From positions 143,379-207,378 of the forward strand of contig CAZUJF010000006.1 in the NCBI GenBank assembly GCA_964619955.1: DNA of 64,000 nucleotides, given 5' to 3'. The position numbers were made by a program, and so were the translations under genes. The DNA is from JACQFK01 sp964619955. GTDB lineage: Bacteria; Planctomycetota; MHYJ01; JACPRB01. Below are positions 40,816-48,740 of this stretch, one piece after another; positions within the stretch are counted from its first letter, which is position 1; each line of letters opens with the position of its first letter. The notes below the pieces were generated by a model, which saw only the letters and a program-made list of their open reading frames with translations, was not told where the DNA came from and ran no database searches.

Positions 40816-41480
40816 GAGATTGGTGCAAAATCGTAATGAGCTCGGAGAGCCTTCTTGCGCAGATGACGGCGGCAGCGATGTCGTGAAGAGCTTGAAGATG
40901 ATCACCGGATCGTTCGTAGTAAGTCTTCAAGCGTCGGTTGTGTCCGAACCAGAAGAGTGTGCGTTGGACCCCATAGCGGAACTTTCCGAGGCCGCTGCCG
41001 TGATTGTTGTCGTTGATCTTGGGGATCAGCGGATGAACGTTGCTTTCCCGGATACCCGAGAGGATGCCCGCCGTTCCGTACGCACGATCACCATGGAAGA
41101 TCTCCGGCCTGAAGCGCGTGCGGCCCAACAGACCTTGGATTGCGGGGGTCGAGTCCAGGAGGTCCAGGGTCGGCGCAGAGTCGCGGACGATTGCTGGTGT
41201 GATGTTGACCACAAGTGGGATTCCGTTCACGTCGCTCGTGAGGTGGCGTTTTCAGCCTCGCTTGGCGAGATCAGTTGGGTTAGGCCCGATGTGGACCCCT
41301 CAAAAAACGCCCGAATCGAGATGCTTTCGACGACGGCCCGTGACCAGTCGATCTCTCCAAGACGACCCAAGGCATTTGCGGTCGGGGACCCGAGGCCGTG
41401 CCTCTTTTGGCCGGGGAACTTTCATGGGCAAGTGCTGAGCGTACTCGCTCTAGAGTGCGTCGAGAACCAAGTGTTAAATT
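40816..41480 (-). pseudogene. IS5-family transposase remnant
   Basis: On the minus strand, one frame reads EIDWSRAVVESISIRAFF; after a shift another reads HIGPNPTDLAKRG, a TGA, KRHLTSDV, and then an open segment with GIPLVVNITPAIVRDSAPTL, FHGDRAYG and FRYGVQRTLFWFGHNRRLKT. These are the DDE core pieces of an IS5/IS427 transposase. One frameshift is normal in this group, but the in-frame TGA (expected Ser in GSKRH) and the lack of most of the N-terminal helix-turn-helix part show decay. The last frame runs out through the IS end to 40691. Confidence 0.75.
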
Positions 41481-41555
41481 ATGAGCACCCCTTTTATCTT
41501 CCTGGGATCACTCATTGTCATTTCGACCAGCATTTAGGGATTTTGCACTAGTTTC
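40816..41555. mobile_element. Decayed IS5-family (IS427-like) element
   Basis: 740 bp with 17-bp inverted repeats, GAGATTGGTGCAAAATC (40816-40832) and the complement of GAAACTAGTGCAAAATC (41539-41555), three mismatches, flanked by a 3-bp TAA target duplication (40813-40815, 41556-41558). IS427-group elements have ends of this kind and TNA targets. The transposase inside is broken. It is inserted 18 bases before the next gene, whose Shine-Dalgarno follows the right end. Confidence 0.8.
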
Positions 41556-41573
41556 TAAGGGAGGTCCCCGCCG

Positions 41574-43019
41574 ATGTCCTCTTCCGCCGCGGTGATGCTC
41601 GCTTCGGTCTCGCTCCTGGTGTGCGCTACCGGTCAGGCTGTTCAGAACGTCAAGGAGCTGGTCGAGAAACTCGGGGCGGACCGCGTCGAAGACCGGGAGA
41701 GCGCGGACCGTGAGTTAAAGCGCATCGGCAAGGCGGCGGAATCGGAATTGCGGAAGGCGGCTGCCGGCGGGAGCCCGGAGGTTACGGCACGCGCGCGAAT
41801 GCTCCTCGCCAGACTCGACGTGCTGGAGAAACTGCCCGACAAACTGAAGGAAGCGATGCCGGGCGTTGAAGACCGTCTTTCCTCGGGATCCCATCGCTCC
41901 TGGACTGAAGCCCTGCTGGAGGCCGCCTCGGAGACCCCGACGGGCTTTCGGCACCCCTCCCTTGGGTCCGATGAGTTAGATTTCTTGGTTCCCAGGGCGG
42001 TTGAGGGCGCGGTGGACTCAGAGAAGCAGAAAATCTGCGAGATCTCGGTCCGGCGTGGCCTTCGAGGCGCCATCCCCCACCTGGCGAAACTGCTCCAGAA
42101 TTCCCAGCCGACAGTCCGGGCAAGCGCGGTTTTCGCTCTGGGGAATCTCAAGGCTCGGGAACATCTTCCGTTGATCGTCCGCGCGACAGGCGACGGATCG
42201 CCGATGGTCGCGGATCGGGCGTTCGGCGCGCTCCGCCAGCTGGGGGCGATCGACGAGCTGTTCTCCCTGTTGAAAGATGACAAGGAAGCGGTTCGCCTCC
42301 AGGCGGTCGTCTCCCTGGGAGAACTGCACGCGGTCGATGCCCTGCCCCGGATCAGCCCCCTGCTCGCCCAACCCTCCTCGGCGGTGCGCATCGCGGTCAT
42401 CCATGCCATTGCCAGGCTGGAGGGCAAACATCTCCTCCCCGACATCCGCCCGTTAGTGAATGACGCCGACCGCGACGTGAGAATCGCCACGTTGACGGCC
42501 TTGGGGCTCCTGGAAGCTCGCGATTCGATCGAGGACCTGACCCGCTCGCTCGTGGACCCGGATGGCATGATCCGCTTCGCGGCCGCGGGAAGCCTTTGCA
42601 GGCTGGGGGAGAAAAGCGGAATTCCCGTTCTGCTTGCTGCCGCGGAGCAGGAGGTCCTGGTCTCCTGCAGTCCGCTCAACTTTCTTCGGCAGGCCGAGAT
42701 CACCGGGGCCAGCCGGAGGAAGACCGTCCGGGTCAAGGCAGGCGACGGGGCTTCCGCGATCAAGACCCAGTTCAAGGCGGCGACTCAACTGACCCTGGAC
42801 ACGACCGGGGTCGGGACCGAGCATTTTCTCCTGACGATCCATCTGAGCGAACGGATCTTGGACAGGGGGGGCGTGGCGTCGGTCGAGGATTTCCTGAGCG
42901 AGATTCACCGCCTGACCGGCCACGATTACATTGTCGAGCGTGATTCGGTCAGATTCCTCCGTCCCGGCCAAGCGCTCAAGTTCTGGAAGGACTGGGCCAA
43001 AACTCTGGAAAAGAAGTAG
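41574..43019 (+). CDS. Exported HEAT-repeat protein
   Basis: A 481-residue protein: signal peptide (MLASVSLLVCATG), a helical segment NVKELVEKLGADRVEDRESA common in planctomycete proteins (fixed-size helical repeat with RESA), then six or seven HEAT repeats between about 170 and 370 (IPHLAKLLQNSQPTVRASAV, LFSLLKDDKEAVRLQAVVSL, LPDIRPLVNDADRDVRIATL). The last 100 residues form a beta-alpha domain starting TVRVKAGDGASAIKTQFKAA. GGGAGG lies 9 bases before the ATG. The IS5-like element ends 18 bases upstream, so native promoter sequence may be displaced. Confidence 0.75.
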   Translation: MSSSAAVMLASVSLLVCATGQAVQNVKELVEKLGADRVEDRESADRELKRIGKAAESELRKAAAGGSPEVTARARMLLARLDVLEKLPDKLKEAMPGVEDRLSSGSHRSWTEALLEAASETPTGFRHPSLGSDELDFLVPRAVEGAVDSEKQKICEISVRRGLRGAIPHLAKLLQNSQPTVRASAVFALGNLKAREHLPLIVRATGDGSPMVADRAFGALRQLGAIDELFSLLKDDKEAVRLQAVVSLGELHAVDALPRISPLLAQPSSAVRIAVIHAIARLEGKHLLPDIRPLVNDADRDVRIATLTALGLLEARDSIEDLTRSLVDPDGMIRFAAAGSLCRLGEKSGIPVLLAAAEQEVLVSCSPLNFLRQAEITGASRRKTVRVKAGDGASAIKTQFKAATQLTLDTTGVGTEHFLLTIHLSERILDRGGVASVEDFLSEIHRLTGHDYIVERDSVRFLRPGQALKFWKDWAKTLEKK

Positions 43020-43147
43020 AGGTCGGGATTTCGACGGCCTGTTCTGTGCCCATGTAGTGTCACTCTGCGACAGGCTGCCTCACCCCATGGCGCCGCAGGG
43101 TCGTGCCGAGCGGCAAAAAACTTGCTACCATGATTGCGGAGGCTTCC

Positions 43148-43855
43148 ATGATGAAACTGTTCCTGGCCTTCGGGAGCATCGCGGCGTTGAGTTTCGGAGA
43201 GCCGCAGGCGGGCGGCACGATCGTCACCGGCACGGTCGCCCTGAACGGCGAGGCTCCTCCCGGGCGGGTTCACAAGATAACCTGTCCCAAGTGCGCACCG
43301 CTCTACGCGCAGGGACAGCCGCGGGAAGACTTGCGCGTGGACCAGAAAAACCGGATTCAGGGTGCCTTTGTCTATGTCAAGTCAGGACTCGACAAGAAGG
43401 TGATGGAGCCTCCGAAGAGTCCGGTTCTGCTGGATCTGAAAGGCTGTCGGTTCGAGCCCCACGTCTTTGGCGTGCAGGCTGGCCAGGAGTTAATCCTTCG
43501 CAACAGCGATCCTCATGCCCACTGTGTTCGCGCCCTCTCCCTCGTGAACCGCGAGTTTCTGATTCACTTGGAGAGGGCCGGAGCGGAGCGCCCGCGCAGG
43601 TTCGATGCGCAGGAGGTGATGATCGAACTGAAAGACGAGACTCATCCCTGGATGAACGCCTGGATGGCCGTCCTCGCTCATCCGTATTACGCTGTCACCA
43701 AGGAGGGAGGGGCGTTCGAGATCAAGAACCTCCCTCCCGGGAAGTATGTGATCGAGGTCTGGCAGGAACGCTGCGCGACGAAGACTCAGGAGATCGAGGT
43801 CGCCGAAGGACGACCCGTGACGGCCAACCTGGTTCTCGATCTGAAGAAGCAATAG
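43148..43855 (+). CDS. Exported protein with carboxypeptidase-regulatory/cupredoxin-like domains
   Basis: A 235-residue protein: signal peptide (MMKLFLAFGSIAALSFG), then GTVALNGEAPPG, a Cys pair TCPKC near residue 47, a region LILRNSDPHAHCVRA like cupredoxin-related methylamine-utilisation-type proteins, and a C-terminal regulatory-like beta domain GGAFEIKNLPPGKYVIEVWQ. The start at 43148 (GGAGG upstream) fits the signal peptide; an earlier ATG at 43130 does not. The H-x-H-C cluster could bind a metal but the full cupredoxin ligand set is not evident. The flanking intergenic DNA is short and unremarkable. Confidence 0.6.
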   Translation: MMKLFLAFGSIAALSFGEPQAGGTIVTGTVALNGEAPPGRVHKITCPKCAPLYAQGQPREDLRVDQKNRIQGAFVYVKSGLDKKVMEPPKSPVLLDLKGCRFEPHVFGVQAGQELILRNSDPHAHCVRALSLVNREFLIHLERAGAERPRRFDAQEVMIELKDETHPWMNAWMAVLAHPYYAVTKEGGAFEIKNLPPGKYVIEVWQERCATKTQEIEVAEGRPVTANLVLDLKKQ

Positions 43856-44003
43856 CCGCCTGCTCCAAGCCGGATGACCCAAGACCCCATGGCTTGCGGC
43901 GGTCGGCCGCTTCCTCCACAAGGCCTCGCGGAAAACCGCGGAACACAAGAGCCAGTCGGATATGCCTTTGGGGTAAGACCCTTTCGCGATGACCTCCCTC
44001 AGA

Positions 44004-45734
44004 TCAGGGAACTCGGTAGATGGCAATGGAATGACCCACCATGTCCACGAACTCCAGGCTCTCGAAGCGCCGCCGGTTACCCTCCGCTTCTGGTGCATAC
44101 ACCGCCGACAGGTGCGTCAGGCTGATCGCGACATAGTCCCCCGATTCCAAGGGCCCGCTCCATTTCCATTCGGGTTCGTGCCGCAAGTATAGGCGGTGGG
44201 CATCCGGGCCCGGCAGGACCTCGTGCTGGAGGCCGAGGTGTCGCGGGCTGGCTGTCCCGAAGTAAGCCAGCTTCAGGCTTGAAATCCCATGGCGCTCGAC
44301 CCAGGCCTTGAGCCGTCCCAGGTCCTGGCCCCAGTCGAGATTGGAGTCGACCAGCATCTCGTGGCGCTCGAACAGGGCACGGGATGGCATGTTGAACGAT
44401 GCCAGGAAATGAGGAGCGGCCGCCAGGCCGGCAGTTCCTGTGCCCACGAGCAGCGCGGCCCAGGCTAGCGACGCCCGCCTGCCCGGCGCCGAGTTTCCGA
44501 AACGTACTCCGCCGCTCAGCACCATGAGGAAGGGGTAGATCGGAAGCACATGCCGGAGGCCCACGTTGATTTGACTCTTCATCGCGAAGATTGCGAATGC
44601 AGCGGCGGCCACGGCCAAAAAGGTGTCATCGGGACCTTCGCGAGGACTCCGACGATACCAGCGGCCCAGTCCCCAGAAGAACAGTAGCAGGGTGCAGGTG
44701 GGGGTCTTGACGAGGAACGCCAGCGGAAAATACCACCACCAGCCTCGTGTCGAGTACTCGCCTAAGGCGAAGGCCGGGTGCCCGTCGGTGTTATACGCGA
44801 CTGCCTGGGCCAGTCCGGAGACGTAGCTCCGGGGCAGCAGGTTCGCTGTTCGCACCAGTTCCAGCGCCGCGCGGGCAAGGCCGGGGGTAAGGCCCCGCGC
44901 ATCTCCGGGTGGTACGGCCGTGCAATCAGGACTCTCCGAGGCGCGGAACCCGTAGACCCCCCACACCGTCGCCAGGGCGAGAAGCCCGATGACGGTGAGA
45001 TTCAGCCCCTCGTGCACCCAGTCTAGGCGCCCTCGCCGATGGCGGATCAGATGCCGGAGGAGGAGGAAGGCCAGGATCCCCGGCAGCAGGAGGGCCGTGA
45101 ATTTGGTGGCCAGGGCCCCTCCCAAGAGCAGGCCGGTGTAAAGCGTCCAGCGTGGAGCGGCGCCGCCGAGCACGCGTTGATAGCTTACGATCGTGAGAAA
45201 GAACAGGGCAGCGAGCGTGGCGTCTACCGTAATCAAAGAACTGAATGCCAGGAGTGGCGGGGAGAACGTCGCAAGAATCAGCGCCGTTAGACCGCCTCGC
45301 GGTCCGAACAGCTCCCTCGCGGTTCCGTATACGCCGCCGATCAATAGAAGACCCCACAGCAGGTTGGCGAAGCGGCCTGTGCGGACGAGGATGTCGGGGT
45401 CGTTGCCGGACTGGTACAGGAACTTGAACGAGAAATCCCAGCGGGCGCCTGCCGTCCAAGCGGCCTCGTCCTCGGGCCAGTTCGGTTCCAGGCAGAGGGC
45501 CGCGGGTAGGGCGGCGAACTTCTTGGCCAGGGGGGGGTTATCCGGGCTCATTCGGTAGTCGCGGGCCCGAAGATAGCTGTATCCGCTGGCGAGGTGCATC
45601 CCTTCGTCGTAGGTGGGGGAGTCGGTCATGATCGGGAAGGCCGCCAGGCCGATGAAGGCCGCGGCCGCCGCCCCGAGCAGGACTGCGGGAGGGAGGCTGG
45701 CCAGCCGCTCCAACAACTCAAAGAGTCTCGTCAT
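44004..45734 (-). CDS. PMT/GT39-type membrane glycosyltransferase
   Basis: A 576-residue polytopic protein. The first external loop has the acidic motif SPTYDEGMHLASGYSYL (D-E) followed by DNPPLAKKFAALPA, as in bacterial PMT-type GT-C enzymes; later segments are LITVDATLAALFFL, GGALATKFTALLLPG, INVGLRHVLPIYPFLMVLSG and LVDSNLDWGQDL, the last recurrent in this family. The C-terminal soluble part binds the acceptor or donor. The ATG overlaps the stop of the upstream glycosyltransferase gene (ATGA), so it is the third gene of a minus-strand operon with 47458 and 45731. Likely O-mannosylation or related surface glycosylation; specificity unknown. Confidence 0.8.
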   Translation of the reverse strand: MTRLFELLERLASLPPAVLLGAAAAAFIGLAAFPIMTDSPTYDEGMHLASGYSYLRARDYRMSPDNPPLAKKFAALPAALCLEPNWPEDEAAWTAGARWDFSFKFLYQSGNDPDILVRTGRFANLLWGLLLIGGVYGTARELFGPRGGLTALILATFSPPLLAFSSLITVDATLAALFFLTIVSYQRVLGGAAPRWTLYTGLLLGGALATKFTALLLPGILAFLLLRHLIRHRRGRLDWVHEGLNLTVIGLLALATVWGVYGFRASESPDCTAVPPGDARGLTPGLARAALELVRTANLLPRSYVSGLAQAVAYNTDGHPAFALGEYSTRGWWWYFPLAFLVKTPTCTLLLFFWGLGRWYRRSPREGPDDTFLAVAAAAFAIFAMKSQINVGLRHVLPIYPFLMVLSGGVRFGNSAPGRRASLAWAALLVGTGTAGLAAAPHFLASFNMPSRALFERHEMLVDSNLDWGQDLGRLKAWVERHGISSLKLAYFGTASPRHLGLQHEVLPGPDAHRLYLRHEPEWKWSGPLESGDYVAISLTHLSAVYAPEAEGNRRRFESLEFVDMVGHSIAIYRVP

Positions 45735-47461
45735 TCGATTCGCTCAAAGAATCGCCCCCCAAGGCGTCTCAAGAGTCCAAGTCTGAGGGCCTCGTCCACC
45801 GGGTTTGGAAAGTTCAGCGAGGGTCGGCTGGCGTAGAGGACACGGACGCCACGCTCACGCATTTCCCGGGCCAGGTCTGCCGGTGCACGCGATCGCAGAT
45901 GCACGACCTCGGTGGAATAGTCAGGTTGGTAAAGCAGGTAGGATTCGCCGCGGTTGTGGACGGGCTCAAGTCCGAAATATCCAATGCGATCCAGCCCACT
46001 CTGCGCGTCCACGAGTGCAGCCGCGGACCGCTCATGCCAGCTCATTCGGGCCAGGGTCCGGACATCCGGCCAGGAGAGGTCCGCCGGCACGATCGTGGCC
46101 GCAAATTGGAAGGCCAGGCATGGCAGAAGTACGACTGGAAGCGCCGGAATGCTCGGAGCGGCCTTGATCGTGGCCACGGTCAGGAGGGCAGGGAAGAACA
46201 GGACGAATCGCATGTACCAGGGGTCGTGGTTGACAAGACCCAGGACCCCGACCAGCGATACGCCGAAACAGAGGGCAAGTCGCCGAAGTTCCAGATCGTT
46301 CGCCAAACCGCTCAGGAGGCAGAGGATTCCGCAGGCGAATGCAACCGGCCCCCAGCCGGAAATGCGGACCAGCAGACTTCCCTGCGGCGAGCCGCGATCG
46401 ACGACACGCTCCTCCGCGAGAGCCAGGACGTTGCGTGCGGCTGATGCAAAACTGGGGCCGAATTGAATCTTCTTCTCTCCGGTCTCCGCAATCAACCCAC
46501 GGGAGCCGACCGGGTGGATCGGATTTCCGAACCAAAGAGCATTGCGCCCATACCAGAAGAGGCCCGGGGTTGCGGCGAGCAGAACCAGGAGCAGCGCCAC
46601 GCTCAGTCTCGGCCGGACCGCACGCGGCTCTTTGCGCCGAAGCCATAACAGCAGCAGCACTCCACCGAGAGCGTACGCGTAGGTTGGCTTTACGCCGAAA
46701 CCCAGGCCGACGGGGAGCAGCAGCGAGGGCATCGACGCGGGAGCCAGCACGAGAGCGAACGTGGCCAGGACCAGGGCGGCAACTGCCGCGTCGTTGAGGC
46801 ACGACGTGGCCTGAAGATGCAGACCAGGAGTGAGAACGTAAAGCAGGGCCGCCGCCATCCCCGCCCGATTGTTCAAGCCGAGCCGGCTGGCGATGACCCG
46901 GACGGAGGCGAACGCCAGTAGCAGGAACTCCACCCCTGCGGCCTCGATCAAGACGTCGTGACGGAGAAAGACCACCCACCATGTTTCCAGCAGCTCGAAC
47001 CCGGCCGGAAAGGGGGCATGGGTATCCACGCCCATCTCCCGCGTGAATCCACCCACTCGAACCCATTCAGCCACCTTGGTGAGGTGATAGGAGAGGGCAT
47101 CGTAGTTGTATGGCGCGAAGAACCAGACCTGCGCGACCAGTCGGAATACGACGACCGCCAGTGCCAATTTCATGGCGGGGCCGCAAGGGGGAAGGGCGGG
47201 GAGGAGAGGCGAAAGCCGGTGCGCGCCGGCCGCCAGCAGGCCCGCAAGGCCAAGGGTTCCCAGGGTTCCCAGCGCCAGGGGCGTCAGAGCCCCCGCCGTT
47301 CCTGCCGCGAGCACAGCGACAGAGATCAGGGCGAGGCGCAGAAGCAGGAATTGAAGAAAGTCGATCGCAGGATCATCGGTCCACAACGAGCGCGCGAGCG
47401 CCCGTGCACCCAGGCCGACGGCGGCGTTCGCCACGAGAAAGGCGAGAATTGCGAGGATCAT
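45731..47461 (-). CDS. GT-C family membrane glycosyltransferase (module 2)
   Basis: A 576-residue polytopic enzyme, clear paralogue of the protein at 35145: YDALSYHLTKVAEWVRVGG, THAPFPAGFELLETWWVVFL, LNDAAVAALV, GFGVKPTYAYALGG, WYGRNALWFGNPIHPV, NHDPWYMRFVLFFPA and NRGESYLLYQPDY all correspond. The same small partner gene precedes both. Here the operon also contains a PMT-type enzyme. Starts and stops overlap by 4 bases with both neighbours. The role is inferred as sugar transfer from a lipid carrier outside the cytoplasmic membrane. Confidence 0.8.
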   Translation of the reverse strand: MILAILAFLVANAAVGLGARALARSLWTDDPAIDFLQFLLLRLALISVAVLAAGTAGALTPLALGTLGTLGLAGLLAAGAHRLSPLLPALPPCGPAMKLALAVVVFRLVAQVWFFAPYNYDALSYHLTKVAEWVRVGGFTREMGVDTHAPFPAGFELLETWWVVFLRHDVLIEAAGVEFLLLAFASVRVIASRLGLNNRAGMAAALLYVLTPGLHLQATSCLNDAAVAALVLATFALVLAPASMPSLLLPVGLGFGVKPTYAYALGGVLLLLWLRRKEPRAVRPRLSVALLLVLLAATPGLFWYGRNALWFGNPIHPVGSRGLIAETGEKKIQFGPSFASAARNVLALAEERVVDRGSPQGSLLVRISGWGPVAFACGILCLLSGLANDLELRRLALCFGVSLVGVLGLVNHDPWYMRFVLFFPALLTVATIKAAPSIPALPVVLLPCLAFQFAATIVPADLSWPDVRTLARMSWHERSAAALVDAQSGLDRIGYFGLEPVHNRGESYLLYQPDYSTEVVHLRSRAPADLAREMRERGVRVLYASRPSLNFPNPVDEALRLGLLRRLGGRFFERIE

Positions 47462-47736
47462 GGCGCCTGTCCCAGCACGCGAAGAACATGGCCTGCCTGG
47501 CCCTGGACGTAGATGCCGAAAAGCAGTGCCATGATGGCGACCCGGATGCGGGCTTTTATGTCCTGTCCCAACGCCGGCGACTCGTTAATGATCCAGGCGA
47601 TCGCGGCGTAGACGAGCCAATCCTGGAAGAGCGCTGTCGCGGGGCAGCAGACAAGTCGCCACGTCAGCACGACCCAAGCCAAGCTGAATCGCCCGGGCGC
47701 TTGAGGCCCCGGGGCGGGCGAAGGCGTGAGGCTCAC
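47458..47736 (-). CDS. Small membrane protein, partner of GT-C glycosyltransferase (module 2)
   Basis: A 92-residue protein, GTG start, with about three TM segments (FSLAWVVLTWRLVCCPATAL, WLVYAAIAWIINES, RVAIMALLFGIYVQ), ending AGHVLRVLGQAP. It matches the protein at 34843 in size, TM layout, end sequence and 4-base overlap with the following glycosyltransferase. A divergent promoter region separates it from the exported-protein gene at 47937. Confidence 0.6.
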   Translation of the reverse strand: MSLTPSPAPGPQAPGRFSLAWVVLTWRLVCCPATALFQDWLVYAAIAWIINESPALGQDIKARIRVAIMALLFGIYVQGQAGHVLRVLGQAP

Positions 47737-47884
47737 ACGAGCTCCATGCGGCGAAACGGGCCGTCCGCTGTTTTCCTCGCTCCTGGTACGTGGTTCCGAT
47801 CCCTTATAGTCGAGCGCGGCTTCAGGGACAAGGGAATCCCCGATGAATCCCCGATGAAAACAAAACCCATATGGGCGATTTCTG

Positions 47885-47914
47885 TTGACAGATTGGGAGG
47901 GCGCTCATTAAATC
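47885..47914 (+). promoter_or_regulatory. Sigma70-like promoter
   Basis: A perfect TTGACA (47885-47890), 18 bases, then TAAATC (47909-47914), a partial match to TATAAT. It lies 22 bases before the ATG at 47937, so the leader would be short. Confidence 0.35.
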
Positions 47915-47936
47915 CATGTTCTACGGGGAAGAAACT

Positions 47937-48722
47937 ATGATGCGTACGAAAAATCCGGCAACTTGGATTTCGGCTCTTTTGGTGGGCTTTCTGGGGTTCA
48001 CGCTGGCGACGCTGGGACAGCAGAATATGACTCCGGTCGACTGCGAATGGCGGCTGATGAGCAACCGCTTCCTGCCAGAGGATCCCGTCAGCGCGCACGA
48101 CCATAAGATTGACCGGCTCCTCGGCGTTCCCGGCGCCGCTGGTCACGCCAGCGTGTTCTCCACGGGGAACCAAGTCCATGGGAATGGCATGGCGCACGAT
48201 TGGGATATTGGTACCTCGGTCAAGGTCGCCGTCAACGCGCAGCGCCTTCAGCTCCAGACCTGGGACGAGATTTCTTCCGAGGAGGGCCGTGCGACCATTT
48301 TTGAAACCACACTGGAGATCGAAGGAGAGGTGAATCTCCAGGGATTAAGCGCCGCTGCCGCCTTGGGATATGTCGAATTCGAGTGCACTATCAGCCCGAC
48401 CGTCACGGCGGCGCTCACGAAGTCCGTTGGACAGACTGCGGCGGGCCAGCTCGACTTTACGTTCGACAAGTGGGGTCTGACGATTCCCGTGCCCGTTCAG
48501 CTTCCCGTTTCGGGAGAAGGGCTCTTCAAGGATAAAGACAACAACGCGGCCCTTGACAATCAAGAGTGCCTTGATCGCTTTTCCGTCCGGCATCGGACCC
48601 GCGGCGATATCGAGGTCTTCGCCGACAAGGGCTTTCTCGGCCGCCAGGCCAAGTCCAAGGCCAAGATGAAGGGTCGCGTTGAGTCGATCATCGTGCTGGA
48701 CTGCTGCCCCGAGGGCTCCTAG
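47937..48722 (+). CDS. Exported beta-rich hypothetical protein
   Basis: A 261-residue protein with a signal peptide (TWISALLVGFLGFTLATLG). The mature part is polar with alternating beta pattern (GTSVKVAVNAQRLQLQTWDE, GQLDFTFDKWGLTIPVPVQL) and ends in a Cys pair CCPEGS. GGGGAAG precedes the ATG; an in-frame ATG at 47916 lies upstream. It leads a co-directional gene set with the anchored beta-domain protein (18 bases downstream) and the sugar-modification genes. The family is not recognised. Confidence 0.6.
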   Translation: MMRTKNPATWISALLVGFLGFTLATLGQQNMTPVDCEWRLMSNRFLPEDPVSAHDHKIDRLLGVPGAAGHASVFSTGNQVHGNGMAHDWDIGTSVKVAVNAQRLQLQTWDEISSEEGRATIFETTLEIEGEVNLQGLSAAAALGYVEFECTISPTVTAALTKSVGQTAAGQLDFTFDKWGLTIPVPVQLPVSGEGLFKDKDNNAALDNQECLDRFSVRHRTRGDIEVFADKGFLGRQAKSKAKMKGRVESIIVLDCCPEGS

Positions 48723-48740
48723 CGCCGCAGGGGTGGATCC

